From Pantoea alfalfae (lineage in GTDB: Bacteria > Pseudomonadota > Gammaproteobacteria > Enterobacterales > Enterobacteriaceae): a stretch of DNA of 64,000 nucleotides. Location: assembly GCF_019880205.1 (NCBI RefSeq), contig NZ_CP082292.1:682001-746000 (forward strand), written 5' to 3'. This document shows positions 56,204-64,000 of this stretch, in pieces (the stretch's first letter is position 1; each line of letters opens with the position of its first letter). The notes under the pieces are model-generated. The model was not told where the DNA came from. It ran no database searches and saw only the letters and a program-made list of their open reading frames with translations. A program made the position numbers and the translations under genes.

Positions 56204-58357
56204 ATGACTCCACTGAAAATTGCTGCCAGCGCTGCTGTCGCACCCAGCCTGACCCTGAACACCGCGCGTGACGTAGTGACGCTGGACAATACCGACTTTA
56301 CGGATGTGGCGGCGGTCGTCGTCTCGCTGGCGGATACCCGCAGCGGTGTGCTGGCGCTGCTGCGTCACACCGGTTTTAATCTGCCGGTGTTTGTCGCGAA
56401 TGCGTTTGAAGAAGAGGTGATGCACCTGCCTGGCGTTAGCGGTGAGCTGAATGGCGAGCCGCAGGAGTGGCTTGCGCTGGAAGCCGCTGCGCAGGCGTAT
56501 GAAGCGGCGCTGCTGCCACCCTTTTTCGAGACGCTGACCCGCTATGTCGATATGCAGAACAGCACCTTTGCCTGCCCCGGACATCAGGGTGGGGCATTCT
56601 TTAAAAAGCATCCGGCGGGCAAACAGTTTTATGACTTCTATGGCGAGAATGTTTTCCGCTCTGACATGTGCAACGCCGACGTCAAACTGGGCGACCTGCT
56701 GATCCACGAAGGTTCGGCTAAAGATGCACAGAAGTATGCGGCAAAGGTGTTTAACGCCGATAAAACCTACTTTGTGCTCAACGGCACCTCAAGCGCTAAT
56801 AAAGTAGTGACCAATGCGCTGCTGACCCGCGGTGATCTGGTGCTGTTTGACCGTAACAATCACAAGTCGAACCATCATGGCGCGCTGATTCAGGCGGGCG
56901 CGACCCCGGTCTATCTTGAAGCAGCACGTAACCCTTTCGGCTTTATTGGCGGCATTGACGCGCACTGCTTTGATGAGGCTTATCTGCGCGAGCAGATCGC
57001 GGTCGTCGCCCCCCAGCGTGCAGAAGAGGCGCGGCCTTTCCGTCTGGCGATTATCCAGCTCGGCACCTACGATGGCACGGTCTACAACGCCCGCCAGGTG
57101 GTGGATCGCATCGGTCATCTGTGTGATTACATCCTGTTTGATTCCGCGTGGCTCGGCTATGAGCAGTTCATTCCGCTGATGGAAGGCTGTTCGCCGCTGA
57201 CCCTGGAGCTGAATGAAAACGATCCTGGCATCTTTGTCACGCAGTCCGTACATAAGCAGCTGGCCGGTTTTTCGCAGACCTCGCAGATTCATAAAAAAGA
57301 TAACCACATTCGCGGACAGCGGCGCTTCTGCCCGCATAAGCGACTGAATAACGCCTTTATGCTGCATGCTTCAACCAGTCCGTTTTATCCGCTGTTTGCC
57401 GCGCTGGATATCAACGCCAGAATGCATCAGGGCGAAGCGGGACGTCGCATGTGGGATGAGTGCGTCACGCTGGGTATTGAGGCGCGTAAAGCGATCCTGG
57501 AACGCTGCGAAATGATCCTGCCGTTTGTGCCGGAGATCGTTGATGGACAGCGCTGGCAGGATGCGCCCACGCAAACGATCGCCCGCGATCTGCGCTACTT
57601 CAGCTTTGAACCGCAGGCGAAGTGGCACGGTTTTGCGGGTTACGCGCGCGATCAGTATCGGGTCGATCCCTGCAAGCTGCTGCTGACCACGGCAGGGATC
57701 GATGCGGCCAGCGGGGAATACAGTGATTTTGGGATCCCGGCCACCATTCTGGCCAACTACCTGCGTGAAAACGGCATCGTGCCGGAGAAGTGCGATCTCA
57801 ACTCGATCCTGTTCCTGCTGACCCCGGCTGAGAGCCCGGAGAAGATGACGAATCTGGTGGCGATGCTGGCGCAGTTTGAGCAGCACGTTAAAGAGGATGC
57901 GCCGCTGGCCGAAGTGCTGCCGACGATTTACCGCAAAAACGCGCAACGTTATGCCGGCTATACCCTGCGTCGCCTCTGTCAGGAGATGCACGACCTTTAC
58001 GTCAGTCATAACGTGAAGGATCTACAGCGCCTGATGTTCCGCGCCGCGGAGTTCCCGCCGGTCAGCGTGAATCCGCAGGATGCACATCAGGCTTATATTC
58101 GCGGCGAAGTGGAGCTGGTGCCTATCGCCGAGGCCGCAGGCCGGGTCGCTGCGGAAGGCGCGCTGCCTTATCCACCGGGCGTGCTGTGCGTCGTGCCGGG
58201 AGAAGTCTGGGGCGGCGCGGTGCAGCGTTACTTCCTGGCGCTAGAGGAGGGGCTGAATCTGCTGCCCGGCTTCTCCCCGGAGCTGCAGGGTGTTTACACC
58301 GAAGAGGATGAGCATGGACGTAAGTATCTGGTGGCCAATATGATGGTGGGGCGCTGA
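56204..58357 (+). CDS. speC: Ornithine decarboxylase, constitutive type
   Basis: 717 residues (E. coli SpeC 711). PLP fold type I group III decarboxylase: N-terminal wing domain, FACPGHQGGAFFKKHPAG, the PLP lysine in VTQSVHKQLAGFSQTSQIHKK, and the C-terminal domain ending LPYPPGVLCVVPGEVWGGAV. It makes putrescine from ornithine in the cytoplasm. It resembles SpeC more than SpeF. In E. coli nupG lies between speC and mltC; here non-coding repeats occupy that place. Confidence 0.96.
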   Translation: MTPLKIAASAAVAPSLTLNTARDVVTLDNTDFTDVAAVVVSLADTRSGVLALLRHTGFNLPVFVANAFEEEVMHLPGVSGELNGEPQEWLALEAAAQAYEAALLPPFFETLTRYVDMQNSTFACPGHQGGAFFKKHPAGKQFYDFYGENVFRSDMCNADVKLGDLLIHEGSAKDAQKYAAKVFNADKTYFVLNGTSSANKVVTNALLTRGDLVLFDRNNHKSNHHGALIQAGATPVYLEAARNPFGFIGGIDAHCFDEAYLREQIAVVAPQRAEEARPFRLAIIQLGTYDGTVYNARQVVDRIGHLCDYILFDSAWLGYEQFIPLMEGCSPLTLELNENDPGIFVTQSVHKQLAGFSQTSQIHKKDNHIRGQRRFCPHKRLNNAFMLHASTSPFYPLFAALDINARMHQGEAGRRMWDECVTLGIEARKAILERCEMILPFVPEIVDGQRWQDAPTQTIARDLRYFSFEPQAKWHGFAGYARDQYRVDPCKLLLTTAGIDAASGEYSDFGIPATILANYLRENGIVPEKCDLNSILFLLTPAESPEKMTNLVAMLAQFEQHVKEDAPLAEVLPTIYRKNAQRYAGYTLRRLCQEMHDLYVSHNVKDLQRLMFRAAEFPPVSVNPQDAHQAYIRGEVELVPIAEAAGRVAAEGALPYPPGVLCVVPGEVWGGAVQRYFLALEEGLNLLPGFSPELQGVYTEEDEHGRKYLVANMMVGR

Positions 58358-58387
58358 TCTGAGGGCGTTTTCGCCTGGCGGCGGGGC

Positions 58388-58451
58388 ACGCTTTGCAGCG
58401 GGCTGGCTATGAGTAGGTTACGCTTTGCAGCGGGCTGGCTATGAGAAGGTT
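58388..58451. repeat. Two tandem 32-bp direct repeats
   Basis: The 32-bp unit at 58388-58419 (beginning ACGCTTTGCAGCGGGCTGG and ending AGTAGGTT) recurs immediately at 58420-58451 with a single base change (GAGTAGG/GAGAAGG). The unit contains the hairpin GCTTTGCAGC. Confidence 0.92.
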
Positions 58452-58471
58452 TCGCCCGCCAGGCGAGGGGG

Positions 58472-59065
58472 AGTTTCAGGGTGCCTGTGCAGGCGGACGC
58501 GTCAAGGGGCGGACGCCCGCCCCTTAACAATCCCGGCGTCCGGCTGCCTGCGCGCCCCGCTTTGCGGGGTACCCTCGTCACGCCCTGCGGCCGACGGACC
58601 GTCCGGACGCGCCCTCCCTGGCGCGAACCGTCCTTTCGCCGACGTCCTGTCGGCTCATCCTGGCCTCCGGTTGTTCCTCAGCGCTCCGGACGCCTCTCAC
58701 CAACCCCCGCCTGTGATTTCTTTGTGTTAACTGTGGTGCTGTGTTGTCTGCTGGACTTAAAGCCACAGTCAAAGCCAGTCCCTAAAAACCCACAGCGATA
58801 AAGTACCCAACACAGAAAGAAGAGATAACAGCAGGGGTTGGGGAGGCCGTCAGAACCGCTGAGCGGATGAGGGATTTCAGGACGAGCGACAGGGATGTCG
58901 CGAAGAGGCGGGTTCGCGCCAGGGATGACGCGTCCTGCCGGTCCGTGAGAAATCCGGAAGAAGCGAAGAGACCGCGAAGCGGCGGTGAAGCAGGCCGGAG
59001 CCGGGGTCAAGGGGCGCGGCGACTGGCGCCCCTTGTCGGTCGCCTGCAGAGGCGTGTCTGAAACT
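58472..59065. repeat. Large head-to-head inverted pair of multi-hairpin elements
   Basis: The left arm (58472 to about 58740) and the reverse complement of the right arm (59065 back to about 58800) carry the same ordered set of words: AGTTTCAG, a GCCTGTGCAGGC-type hairpin, CAAGGGGCG/CGCCCCTT hairpin, CCGCTTTGCGG, CTCCCTGGCGCGAACC, GACGTCCTGTCGGCTC-like, CTCAGCG, CCAACCCCCGC, TTTCTTTGTGTTAACTG. Similarity is imperfect, so these are two diverged copies of one element of about 270-290 nt. Short open frames across it are by-products of the GC-rich pattern. No transposase. Confidence 0.75.
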
Positions 59066-59100
59066 GCCCAACTAATCAGGCGAACGAAACCCCGCTCATA

Positions 59101-59180
59101 GCCCGTTCGCGCAGCGAACAAACCCCGGCTTCAGCGCCGCAAGCCCGTTCGCGCAGCGAACAACCCCCCGCTTCAGCGGC
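59101..59180. repeat. Tandem direct repeats with palindromic TTCGCGCAGCGAA
   Basis: GCCCGTTCGCGCAGCGAACA begins units at 59101 and 59143, each followed by a CCCC-run and a CTTCAGCG hairpin; a third decayed unit may lie at 59081-59100. They stop 6 bp before the mltC stop codon on the opposite strand. Confidence 0.85.
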
Positions 59181-59185
59181 TTCGA

Positions 59186-60265
59186 TCAGAATCCCCGATA
59201 ACTCTTCTGAGCAGTGCTCACCTTATACAGATAACGACGCGACTCCGCCGACGGATGCTGGTTCGCCAGGGTCGAATAGACCTTGCCCGGTGACATGCCG
59301 TTAATCATCGAGAACGCGCGATCTTTATCGCTGGAGAAGACGCGCAGCACGCTGCCTGCACCACCGTTATAGGCGGTGATTACTGCATAGCGGCGTGATA
59401 CCGGATCCTGAATGCCGCCCAGATAGCTGCGTTGCAACAGTGACAGATAAGCCGTACCGGCATCGATATTGTTCTCCGGATCCAGCAGATAGCTGCGGCT
59501 CGGTTTGCCCCATTTACCCTTCATGCGGAATACGTCAACACCGGCGGTATGCTGCACCACCTGCATCAGACCCAGCGCATCAGAATGGCTCACGGCGTAG
59601 GGGTTAAAGCTCGACTCCGTCTGCATAATCGCCAGGATCAACGAAGCGTCGACACCATACTGCTCGGCGGCTTTACGCACCATCGGCAGGTATTTGTGCG
59701 CTCGCTTGTCCAGGTGGTTCGGCACCATCGGAATCGAAATGCTGTAAATCACATGCAGACCCGAGGTGCGGCGCATCAATTTATTCTGAATCAGATAGTC
59801 AGCAAAGGCTTCCGCGCGGCCCTGCCAGCGAATCGGCTGACCGGTGTTATCCAGCACCTGACCATAGAGCAGCGGCTCTTTACTGATCTCGATGTCGTTG
59901 GCGTCAGAGTAGAGATCGACATTGCCCGGATCTTCGCCAATCAACAGCGTGGTCACGATCGCCTGACGCAGACTGGCCATCGGATCGGTACCAGAAATCG
60001 TCTCGATGGTCAGCTTACCGCTTTCAAAGTTGATGTGGCTGCGGGTGTAATAGTTGTCGCTATATTTGACGTAATCTTTAGGTCCGGCGATCAGGACCTC
60101 ATTGATACCCCAGATATTCTCAATATTGTGAGCAAACTGGCCCATTAGAATATCAAAGCCGTTGGTGTCTTTAACCCATTCCTCGTGGGATTGCTGATTC
60201 TTTGACCCGGAACAGGAAACCAAAAGTGGGGCTATCACCAGCAGGGCGATTAATTTTTTATTCAT
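59186..60265 (-). CDS. mltC: Membrane-bound lytic murein transglycosylase C
   Basis: 359 residues, identical in length to E. coli MltC. Lipoprotein signal with lipobox LLVSC (Cys18), an N-terminal DUF3393 domain, and an SLT domain with catalytic Glu in [21 protein letters not shown]. It cleaves glycan strands of peptidoglycan at the outer membrane. Follows yggX in the conserved mutY-yggX-mltC order. Confidence 0.96.
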   Translation of the reverse strand: MNKKLIALLVIAPLLVSCSGSKNQQSHEEWVKDTNGFDILMGQFAHNIENIWGINEVLIAGPKDYVKYSDNYYTRSHINFESGKLTIETISGTDPMASLRQAIVTTLLIGEDPGNVDLYSDANDIEISKEPLLYGQVLDNTGQPIRWQGRAEAFADYLIQNKLMRRTSGLHVIYSISIPMVPNHLDKRAHKYLPMVRKAAEQYGVDASLILAIMQTESSFNPYAVSHSDALGLMQVVQHTAGVDVFRMKGKWGKPSRSYLLDPENNIDAGTAYLSLLQRSYLGGIQDPVSRRYAVITAYNGGAGSVLRVFSSDKDRAFSMINGMSPGKVYSTLANQHPSAESRRYLYKVSTAQKSYRGF

Positions 60266-60319
60266 TGGGAATGCAAGCCTGACCTGGATAACCGGCCTCA
60301 GCGATGAGGCCCGGAATGT

Positions 60320-60592
60320 TTACGCTTCTGGCGGTGTATAGCCTTCGATATGAACGTCTTTGCCTTCGAACAGGAAATTGATCATCTCCTTCTCCAGCAC
60401 TTTACGATCTTCGGGATTCATCATGTTGAGCTTCTTCTCATTGATCAACATGGTCTGTTTCGCCATCCACTTCTGCCAGGCTTCTTTGGAGATGTCGTTG
60501 TAAATGCGTTTACCCAGGTCGCCCGGATAGAGCTGAAAATCCTGACCTTCCGCGTCGCGCTGTAAAAAAGTACAAAAAATGGTGCGGCTCAT
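60320..60592 (-). CDS. yggX: Fe(2+)-trafficking/oxidative damage protein YggX
   Basis: 90 residues (E. coli 91), with the key Cys7 in [11 protein letters not shown] and the family segment [21 protein letters not shown]. Protects Fe-S clusters from superoxide. Its ATG overlaps the mutY stop by one base (TAATG), so the two are coupled. Confidence 0.97.
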   Translation of the reverse strand: MSRTIFCTFLQRDAEGQDFQLYPGDLGKRIYNDISKEAWQKWMAKQTMLINEKKLNMMNPEDRKVLEKEMINFLFEGKDVHIEGYTPPEA

Positions 60593-61674
60593 TACTCTTC
60601 CTCATTAATCTCACAACTGTCCAAAGCCAGTTGTCGGGGATGGCGCAGCTCGTGTAACAGGCGCTCAACGGGTGCAGCTAATCCCACAGATGGTGGCAGC
60701 GCTAAGTTATACCAGAGACCGCCTGCTTCATCCATCGCCGCCCCGGCAGAAGGCCACGACAGCCACATCGGCACGATATCGAGATGGAAATGGCTGAAGG
60801 TGTGACGAAACGCAGTAAGCTGCTGTGGTTTTGCATGGATGCCACGCGCTGCCAGCCAGTCATTCAGCGCCGCTTCGGTGGTGAACTGCGGAAAGCAGAA
60901 CAGACCGCCCCACAGACCCACAGGCGGGCGCTGCTCCAGCCAGACATCATCGCCATCCTGAATCATCAGGAACCAGCCGCTGCGCTCTGGCAGCACCTGC
61001 TTAGGCTTCTTGCCGGGATAGCTCGCCCAGCTGTTGCTGGCGTACGCCTCACACCCGCTGTTCAGCGGGCAGATTTCACACTTCGGCTTAGAGCGGGTGC
61101 AGACAATCGCACCCAGATCCATCATAGCCTGATTAAACTGGCTGACGCCCTCGGCGGGTGTGACCTCTTCGCTGATCTGCCAGAGCCGTTTCTCGACCTC
61201 TTTTTTACCCGGCCAGCCGCTGACGGCATAGCAGCGGGCCAGCACGCGCTTGACGTTGCCATCCAGAATCGGGAAATGCTGACCCAGCGACAGCGACAGG
61301 ATCGCGCCCGCCGTAGAGCGGCCAACGCCGGGCAGGGCTGAGACATCATCGAAATTACGTGGGAATTCGCCCCGATGAACCTCAACAATCTGCTTTGCGG
61401 CTTTATGGAGATTACGCGCCCGGGCGTAGTAGCCGAGGCCGGTCCAGAGATGCAGTACCTCATCCAGCGGCGCCGCAGCGAGATCGGTGACCGTAGGGAA
61501 GCGCGCCATAAAGCGTTCAAAATAGGGAATAACCGTGGCAACCTGGGTTTGCTGTAGCATCACTTCGGAGAGCCACACCTTATAAGGTGTTTTCTCCAGC
61601 TGCCACGGCAGGGTTTTGCGACCAAAGCGCTGATACCAGTCCAGCACCTGTTGCGCGAACTGCGGCGCTTGCAT
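60592..61674 (-). CDS. mutY: Adenine DNA glycosylase MutY
   Basis: 360 residues from the ATG at 61674 (a neighbouring ATG at 61677 is equally possible), aligning with E. coli MQASQF; an upstream extension of the frame has no counterpart. Helix-hairpin-helix [16 protein letters not shown], catalytic Asp in [11 protein letters not shown], 4Fe-4S cysteines spaced C-x6-C-x2-C-x5-C ([17 protein letters not shown]), and a NUDIX-like C-terminal domain for 8-oxoG recognition. Removes adenine opposite 8-oxoguanine. Divergent from trmB. Confidence 0.96.
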   Translation of the reverse strand: MQAPQFAQQVLDWYQRFGRKTLPWQLEKTPYKVWLSEVMLQQTQVATVIPYFERFMARFPTVTDLAAAPLDEVLHLWTGLGYYARARNLHKAAKQIVEVHRGEFPRNFDDVSALPGVGRSTAGAILSLSLGQHFPILDGNVKRVLARCYAVSGWPGKKEVEKRLWQISEEVTPAEGVSQFNQAMMDLGAIVCTRSKPKCEICPLNSGCEAYASNSWASYPGKKPKQVLPERSGWFLMIQDGDDVWLEQRPPVGLWGGLFCFPQFTTEAALNDWLAARGIHAKPQQLTAFRHTFSHFHLDIVPMWLSWPSAGAAMDEAGGLWYNLALPPSVGLAAPVERLLHELRHPRQLALDSCEINEEE

Positions 61675-61831
61675 CATAAGAAGGAAATTTTCCGTGTTTA
61701 CTCTACACTCAGGCAGGAATTCCAGCACATGCGCACCTGGGTGTAAACCGGAAGATTGCAAAGGCTTGCTTCTGCTTATGAACTTTGCATAATGCCCGTT
61801 TCCCGGAACAGGCTAACCAGCAGGCTTTTAC

Positions 61832-62551
61832 ATGATTAATGACGTCATCACCCCAGAATTTGATGAGAACGGGCGGCCATTGCGCCGGATCCGCAGCTTT
61901 GTGCGCCGCCAGGGTCGCTTAACGAAAGGCCAACAGCAGGCGCTGGACACCCTGTGGCCGGTCATGGGGGTGGAATATCAGCCGGAGCCTGTCGATCTGC
62001 CCGCACTGTTTGGCCGCGAAGCTCCGGTCACGCTGGAGATTGGCTTTGGTATGGGCGCGTCCCTGGTGACCATGGCGCAGAACACACCGCATCAGAACTT
62101 CCTGGGTATTGAAGTGCACGCGCCGGGCGTGGGTGCCTGTCTCGCCGCCGCCAAAGAAGCCGATGTACAGAACCTGCGGGTGATGTGTCACGATGCGGTA
62201 GAAGTGCTGGAGAAGATGATTCCGGATAACTCACTGCGCATGGTTCAGCTTTTCTTCCCCGATCCATGGCATAAAGCGCGTCACAATAAACGCCGTATCG
62301 TTCAGGTACCTTTCGCCGAGCTGGTGATGCGTAAACTGAAGCCGGGCGGCGTTTTCCATATGGCGACCGACTGGGAAGCCTACGCGGAGCATATGCTTGA
62401 AGTGATGAACAGCATCGATGGCTACCGCAACCAGTCAGAGCAACAGAATTACGTGCCGCGTCCTGAGACGCGTCCACTGACCAAGTTTGAGCAGCGCGGG
62501 CAGCGTTTAGGCCACGGCGTATGGGATTTAATGTTTGAGAGGGTGAAATAA
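61832..62551 (+). CDS. trmB: tRNA (guanine-N7)-methyltransferase
   Basis: 239 residues, same as E. coli TrmB. SAM motif [10 protein letters not shown] and the [13 protein letters not shown] signature. It methylates G46 in the variable loop of many tRNAs. Its TAA overlaps the ATG of yggL by one base. Confidence 0.97.
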   Translation: MINDVITPEFDENGRPLRRIRSFVRRQGRLTKGQQQALDTLWPVMGVEYQPEPVDLPALFGREAPVTLEIGFGMGASLVTMAQNTPHQNFLGIEVHAPGVGACLAAAKEADVQNLRVMCHDAVEVLEKMIPDNSLRMVQLFFPDPWHKARHNKRRIVQVPFAELVMRKLKPGGVFHMATDWEAYAEHMLEVMNSIDGYRNQSEQQNYVPRPETRPLTKFEQRGQRLGHGVWDLMFERVK

Positions 62552-62877
62552 TGGCCACACAACGCAGCCGCCGTTTACGTAAAAAACTGCACATCGACGA
62601 GTTTCAGGAACTGGGCTTCTCCGTTGCCTGGCGCTTTCCGGAAGGCACCAGCGAAAGCGAAATCGATGAGACGCTGAACCAGTTCATCAATGAAGCGATC
62701 GATCCTAACGGCCTTGCCTTTGATGGCAGCGGCTACCTGGTGTGGGAAGGTCTGGTTTGCCTGCAGAAAACCGGCAAATGCACCGATGAGCATCGTGCGC
62801 TGGTCCGCAAATGGCTGGAAGACCGCAAGCTGCAGGATGTGCAGATGACGGAACTCTTTGACGTCTGGTGGGACTAA
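62551..62877 (+). CDS. yggL: DUF469 (YggL) ribosome-associated protein
   Basis: 108 residues (E. coli 108). Begins with a basic stretch (RSRRLRKKLHIDEFQELGFSV), family signature LAFDGSGYLVWEGLVCLQK. Reported to bind 50S subunits in E. coli. Coupled to trmB by an overlapping start. Confidence 0.95.
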   Translation: MATQRSRRLRKKLHIDEFQELGFSVAWRFPEGTSESEIDETLNQFINEAIDPNGLAFDGSGYLVWEGLVCLQKTGKCTDEHRALVRKWLEDRKLQDVQMTELFDVWWD

Positions 62878-62942
62878 GTCGTCACACAGTGTCGGGCTGC
62901 GGCCCGATCGGAGGGTTTCAGACCCGATCTTAGGGAGTAGAT

Positions 62943-63659
62943 ATGATGCGTAAAGCGCTTCTTGCTGTGCTGCTGGTGGCAGCAACTCAGGCTCAGGCAG
63001 CCTACGAATGCAGCGTTAAGCCACAGGACGATGTGGTGATTAAACCGCAGAGCGTGCAGGTGGTCGGTGCCAGTGGCAATATGGAAATCTCGCCGCAGGG
63101 CGACGTGCAGTTCAACGGCCAGAAAGTTTCGCTGGATATCGCTGAACGTCAGAAAGCGATCGACTATCAGAACGCGCTGCGTCGCGATCTTCCGTGGATC
63201 GATAGCGGAGCGACATCCCGTCTGGAAAAAGGACGTGCGGCACTGGATCGGGTCATCGTTGAAAAACTGGGCACCGACAGCAACGTGCGTAATCGCCTGA
63301 CCACGCTGAATGGTCAGCTGAAACAGCAGATGAACCGCATCATTGAACATCGGGAAGACGGTCTGACGTTCCACCATCAGGCGATTGATGAGGTGCGCGC
63401 CGAAGGCGAACGGCTGGTGCAGTCAACGCTGGGCGGCGTGATGCAGGATAGTCTGAATGAGATGGGCAGTAAGCAGGGCAGCGGCGGCAGTAATCCGCTG
63501 CAGGCAATTATGGGCAATCTGGGCGGTCTGCAACAGTCGATTCAGGCTGAGTGGAGCAAGCAGGAGCAGGATTTCCAGAACTTCGGACACGAAGTATGTA
63601 ATCGCGTTATTTCGCTGGAAGATCAGCGTAAACAGCTTACCCGCGCACTGAAAAAATAA
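62943..63659 (+). CDS. yggN: DUF2884 periplasmic protein YggN
   Basis: 238 residues; the start is ATG 62943 or the adjacent 62946, with AGGGAG upstream. Signal peptide ends TQAQA-AYEC. The DUF2884 family has no defined function; E. coli YggN is 239 residues. Follows yggL in the conserved order. In E. coli yggM and ansB lie between yggN and hemW; they are absent here. Confidence 0.93.
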   Translation: MMRKALLAVLLVAATQAQAAYECSVKPQDDVVIKPQSVQVVGASGNMEISPQGDVQFNGQKVSLDIAERQKAIDYQNALRRDLPWIDSGATSRLEKGRAALDRVIVEKLGTDSNVRNRLTTLNGQLKQQMNRIIEHREDGLTFHHQAIDEVRAEGERLVQSTLGGVMQDSLNEMGSKQGSGGSNPLQAIMGNLGGLQQSIQAEWSKQEQDFQNFGHEVCNRVISLEDQRKQLTRALKK

Positions 63660-63664
63660 GTTAA

Positions 63665-63695
63665 CGCCTCAGCCTGCCGGGCTGAGGCGCTTTTG
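63665..63695. terminator. Bidirectional terminator yggN/hemW
   Basis: CGCCTCAGCC-TGCCG-GGCTGAGGCG, 10-bp stem, followed by CTTTT on the plus strand. Confidence 0.82.
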
Positions 63696-64000
63696 CTACT
63701 CTTCCGCTAAAAACAGCTCCAGCAGCGAATTCAGGAACAGCTTCCCTTTCTCCGTAATCTGCCACTGATCAGCGGTTTCCGTCACATAACCGGCGGCAAT
63801 CGCGGCATCCATCTGCGGACGGATCACCTGCTCTGACAAACCGGTGTAGCGGCTGAACTCGTCGCGCGGCGCGGCCTCCAGCAGGCGAAAGCGGTTCATG
63901 AAATATTCAAACGGCTTGTCGCTATCGGCAACCTCATACTGCTTTTCGCGGTAGTTACCCTGCATGAAGCCACGCGGATGACGGGTTTTCACCGTGCGGA
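63696..64000 (-). CDS. hemW: C-terminal part of haem chaperone HemW (runs off window)
   Basis: The last 101 residues of HemW, open to the right edge (RTVKTRHPRGFMQGNY upstream). Family C-terminus FEYFMNRFRLLEAAPRDEFSRYTGLSEQVIRPQ and GKLFLNSLLELFL match E. coli HemW. The radical-SAM domain lies outside the window. Confidence 0.94.
   Translation of the reverse strand, partial: RTVKTRHPRGFMQGNYREKQYEVADSDKPFEYFMNRFRLLEAAPRDEFSRYTGLSEQVIRPQMDAAIAAGYVTETADQWQITEKGKLFLNSLLELFLAEE

Noticed and set aside
58425-58801. Overlapping 60-147 codon frames on both strands downstream of speC
   Set aside because: They lie in the GC-rich palindromic repeat; no conserved residues, and the hairpin pattern explains the lack of stops.
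59101-59180. CRISPR-like direct repeats
   Set aside because: Only two clear units, directly abutting with no unique spacers, and no cas genes in the window.

Overview
The window looks like chromosome from a Pantoea-type member of the Erwiniaceae. The core genes (deoCABD, prfC-osmY-ytjA-yjjU-yjjV, treF, qorB-qorR, yciGFE, hemW-yggN-yggL-trmB-mutY-yggX-mltC-speC) are enterobacterial and often in E. coli-like order. Genes such as an MHYT-GGDEF-EAL pair, a Csu-type spore-coat-U pilin locus and a GH31 sugar locus fit a plant- or environment-associated relative. Genus is an inference; family-level placement is better supported.

Layout. 1-1.3 kb: end of a Csu-like pilus operon (minus strand) with a candidate RcsAB box. 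1.7-6.1 kb: two tandem MHYT-GGDEF-EAL paralogues. 6.2-9.0 kb: MocR-type regulator, ylaC, a cupin. 9.3-12.2 kb: a PAS-rich GGDEF-EAL protein. 12.2-17.1 kb: LacI regulator, MFS permease and GH31 glycosidase. 17.5-20.7 kb: ftnA, then yjiHG with an M20 amidohydrolase. 21-30.3 kb: prfC, osmY, ytjA, yjjUV and the deo operon. 30.5-33.7 kb: a PBP2-type transpeptidase away from rodA and a soluble PAS-PAS chemoreceptor. 33.9 kb: tRNA-Phe(GAA), whose 3' end plus terminator is repeated 157 bp downstream.

34.5-39.1 kb: an AT-rich island encoding a HalD/BesD-family iron/2-oxoglutarate enzyme (with HxD, so probably a hydroxylase), a SAM methyltransferase, an ATP-grasp ligase, an EamA exporter and an AraC regulator. 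It reads as a small amino-acid or dipeptide biosynthesis and export cluster. Four of its five genes are broken: two amber codons and two frameshifts. This is the most unusual locus in the window.

39.6-46.4 kb: a diguanylate cyclase, an intergenic region with repeated CCGCTTCGCTTA words, yciGFE, treF (apparently starting at ATT), and qorB/qorR. 47.2-54.6 kb: a CIO-type cytochrome bd oxidase with a small DUF2474 partner, a Rob-like regulator, yqjH-yqjI, a SelT-like protein and a CinA-like amidase. 54.7-64 kb: acuI, speC, a large non-coding palindrome where E. coli carries nupG, then the mltC-to-hemW cluster.

Themes: five proteins tied to cyclic-di-GMP or PAS sensing (three GGDEF-EAL, one GGDEF, one BdlA-like receptor); two families of multi-hairpin non-coding repeats (17.3/49.9 kb and 58.5-59.1 kb); and a decaying metabolite island behind a tRNA gene.
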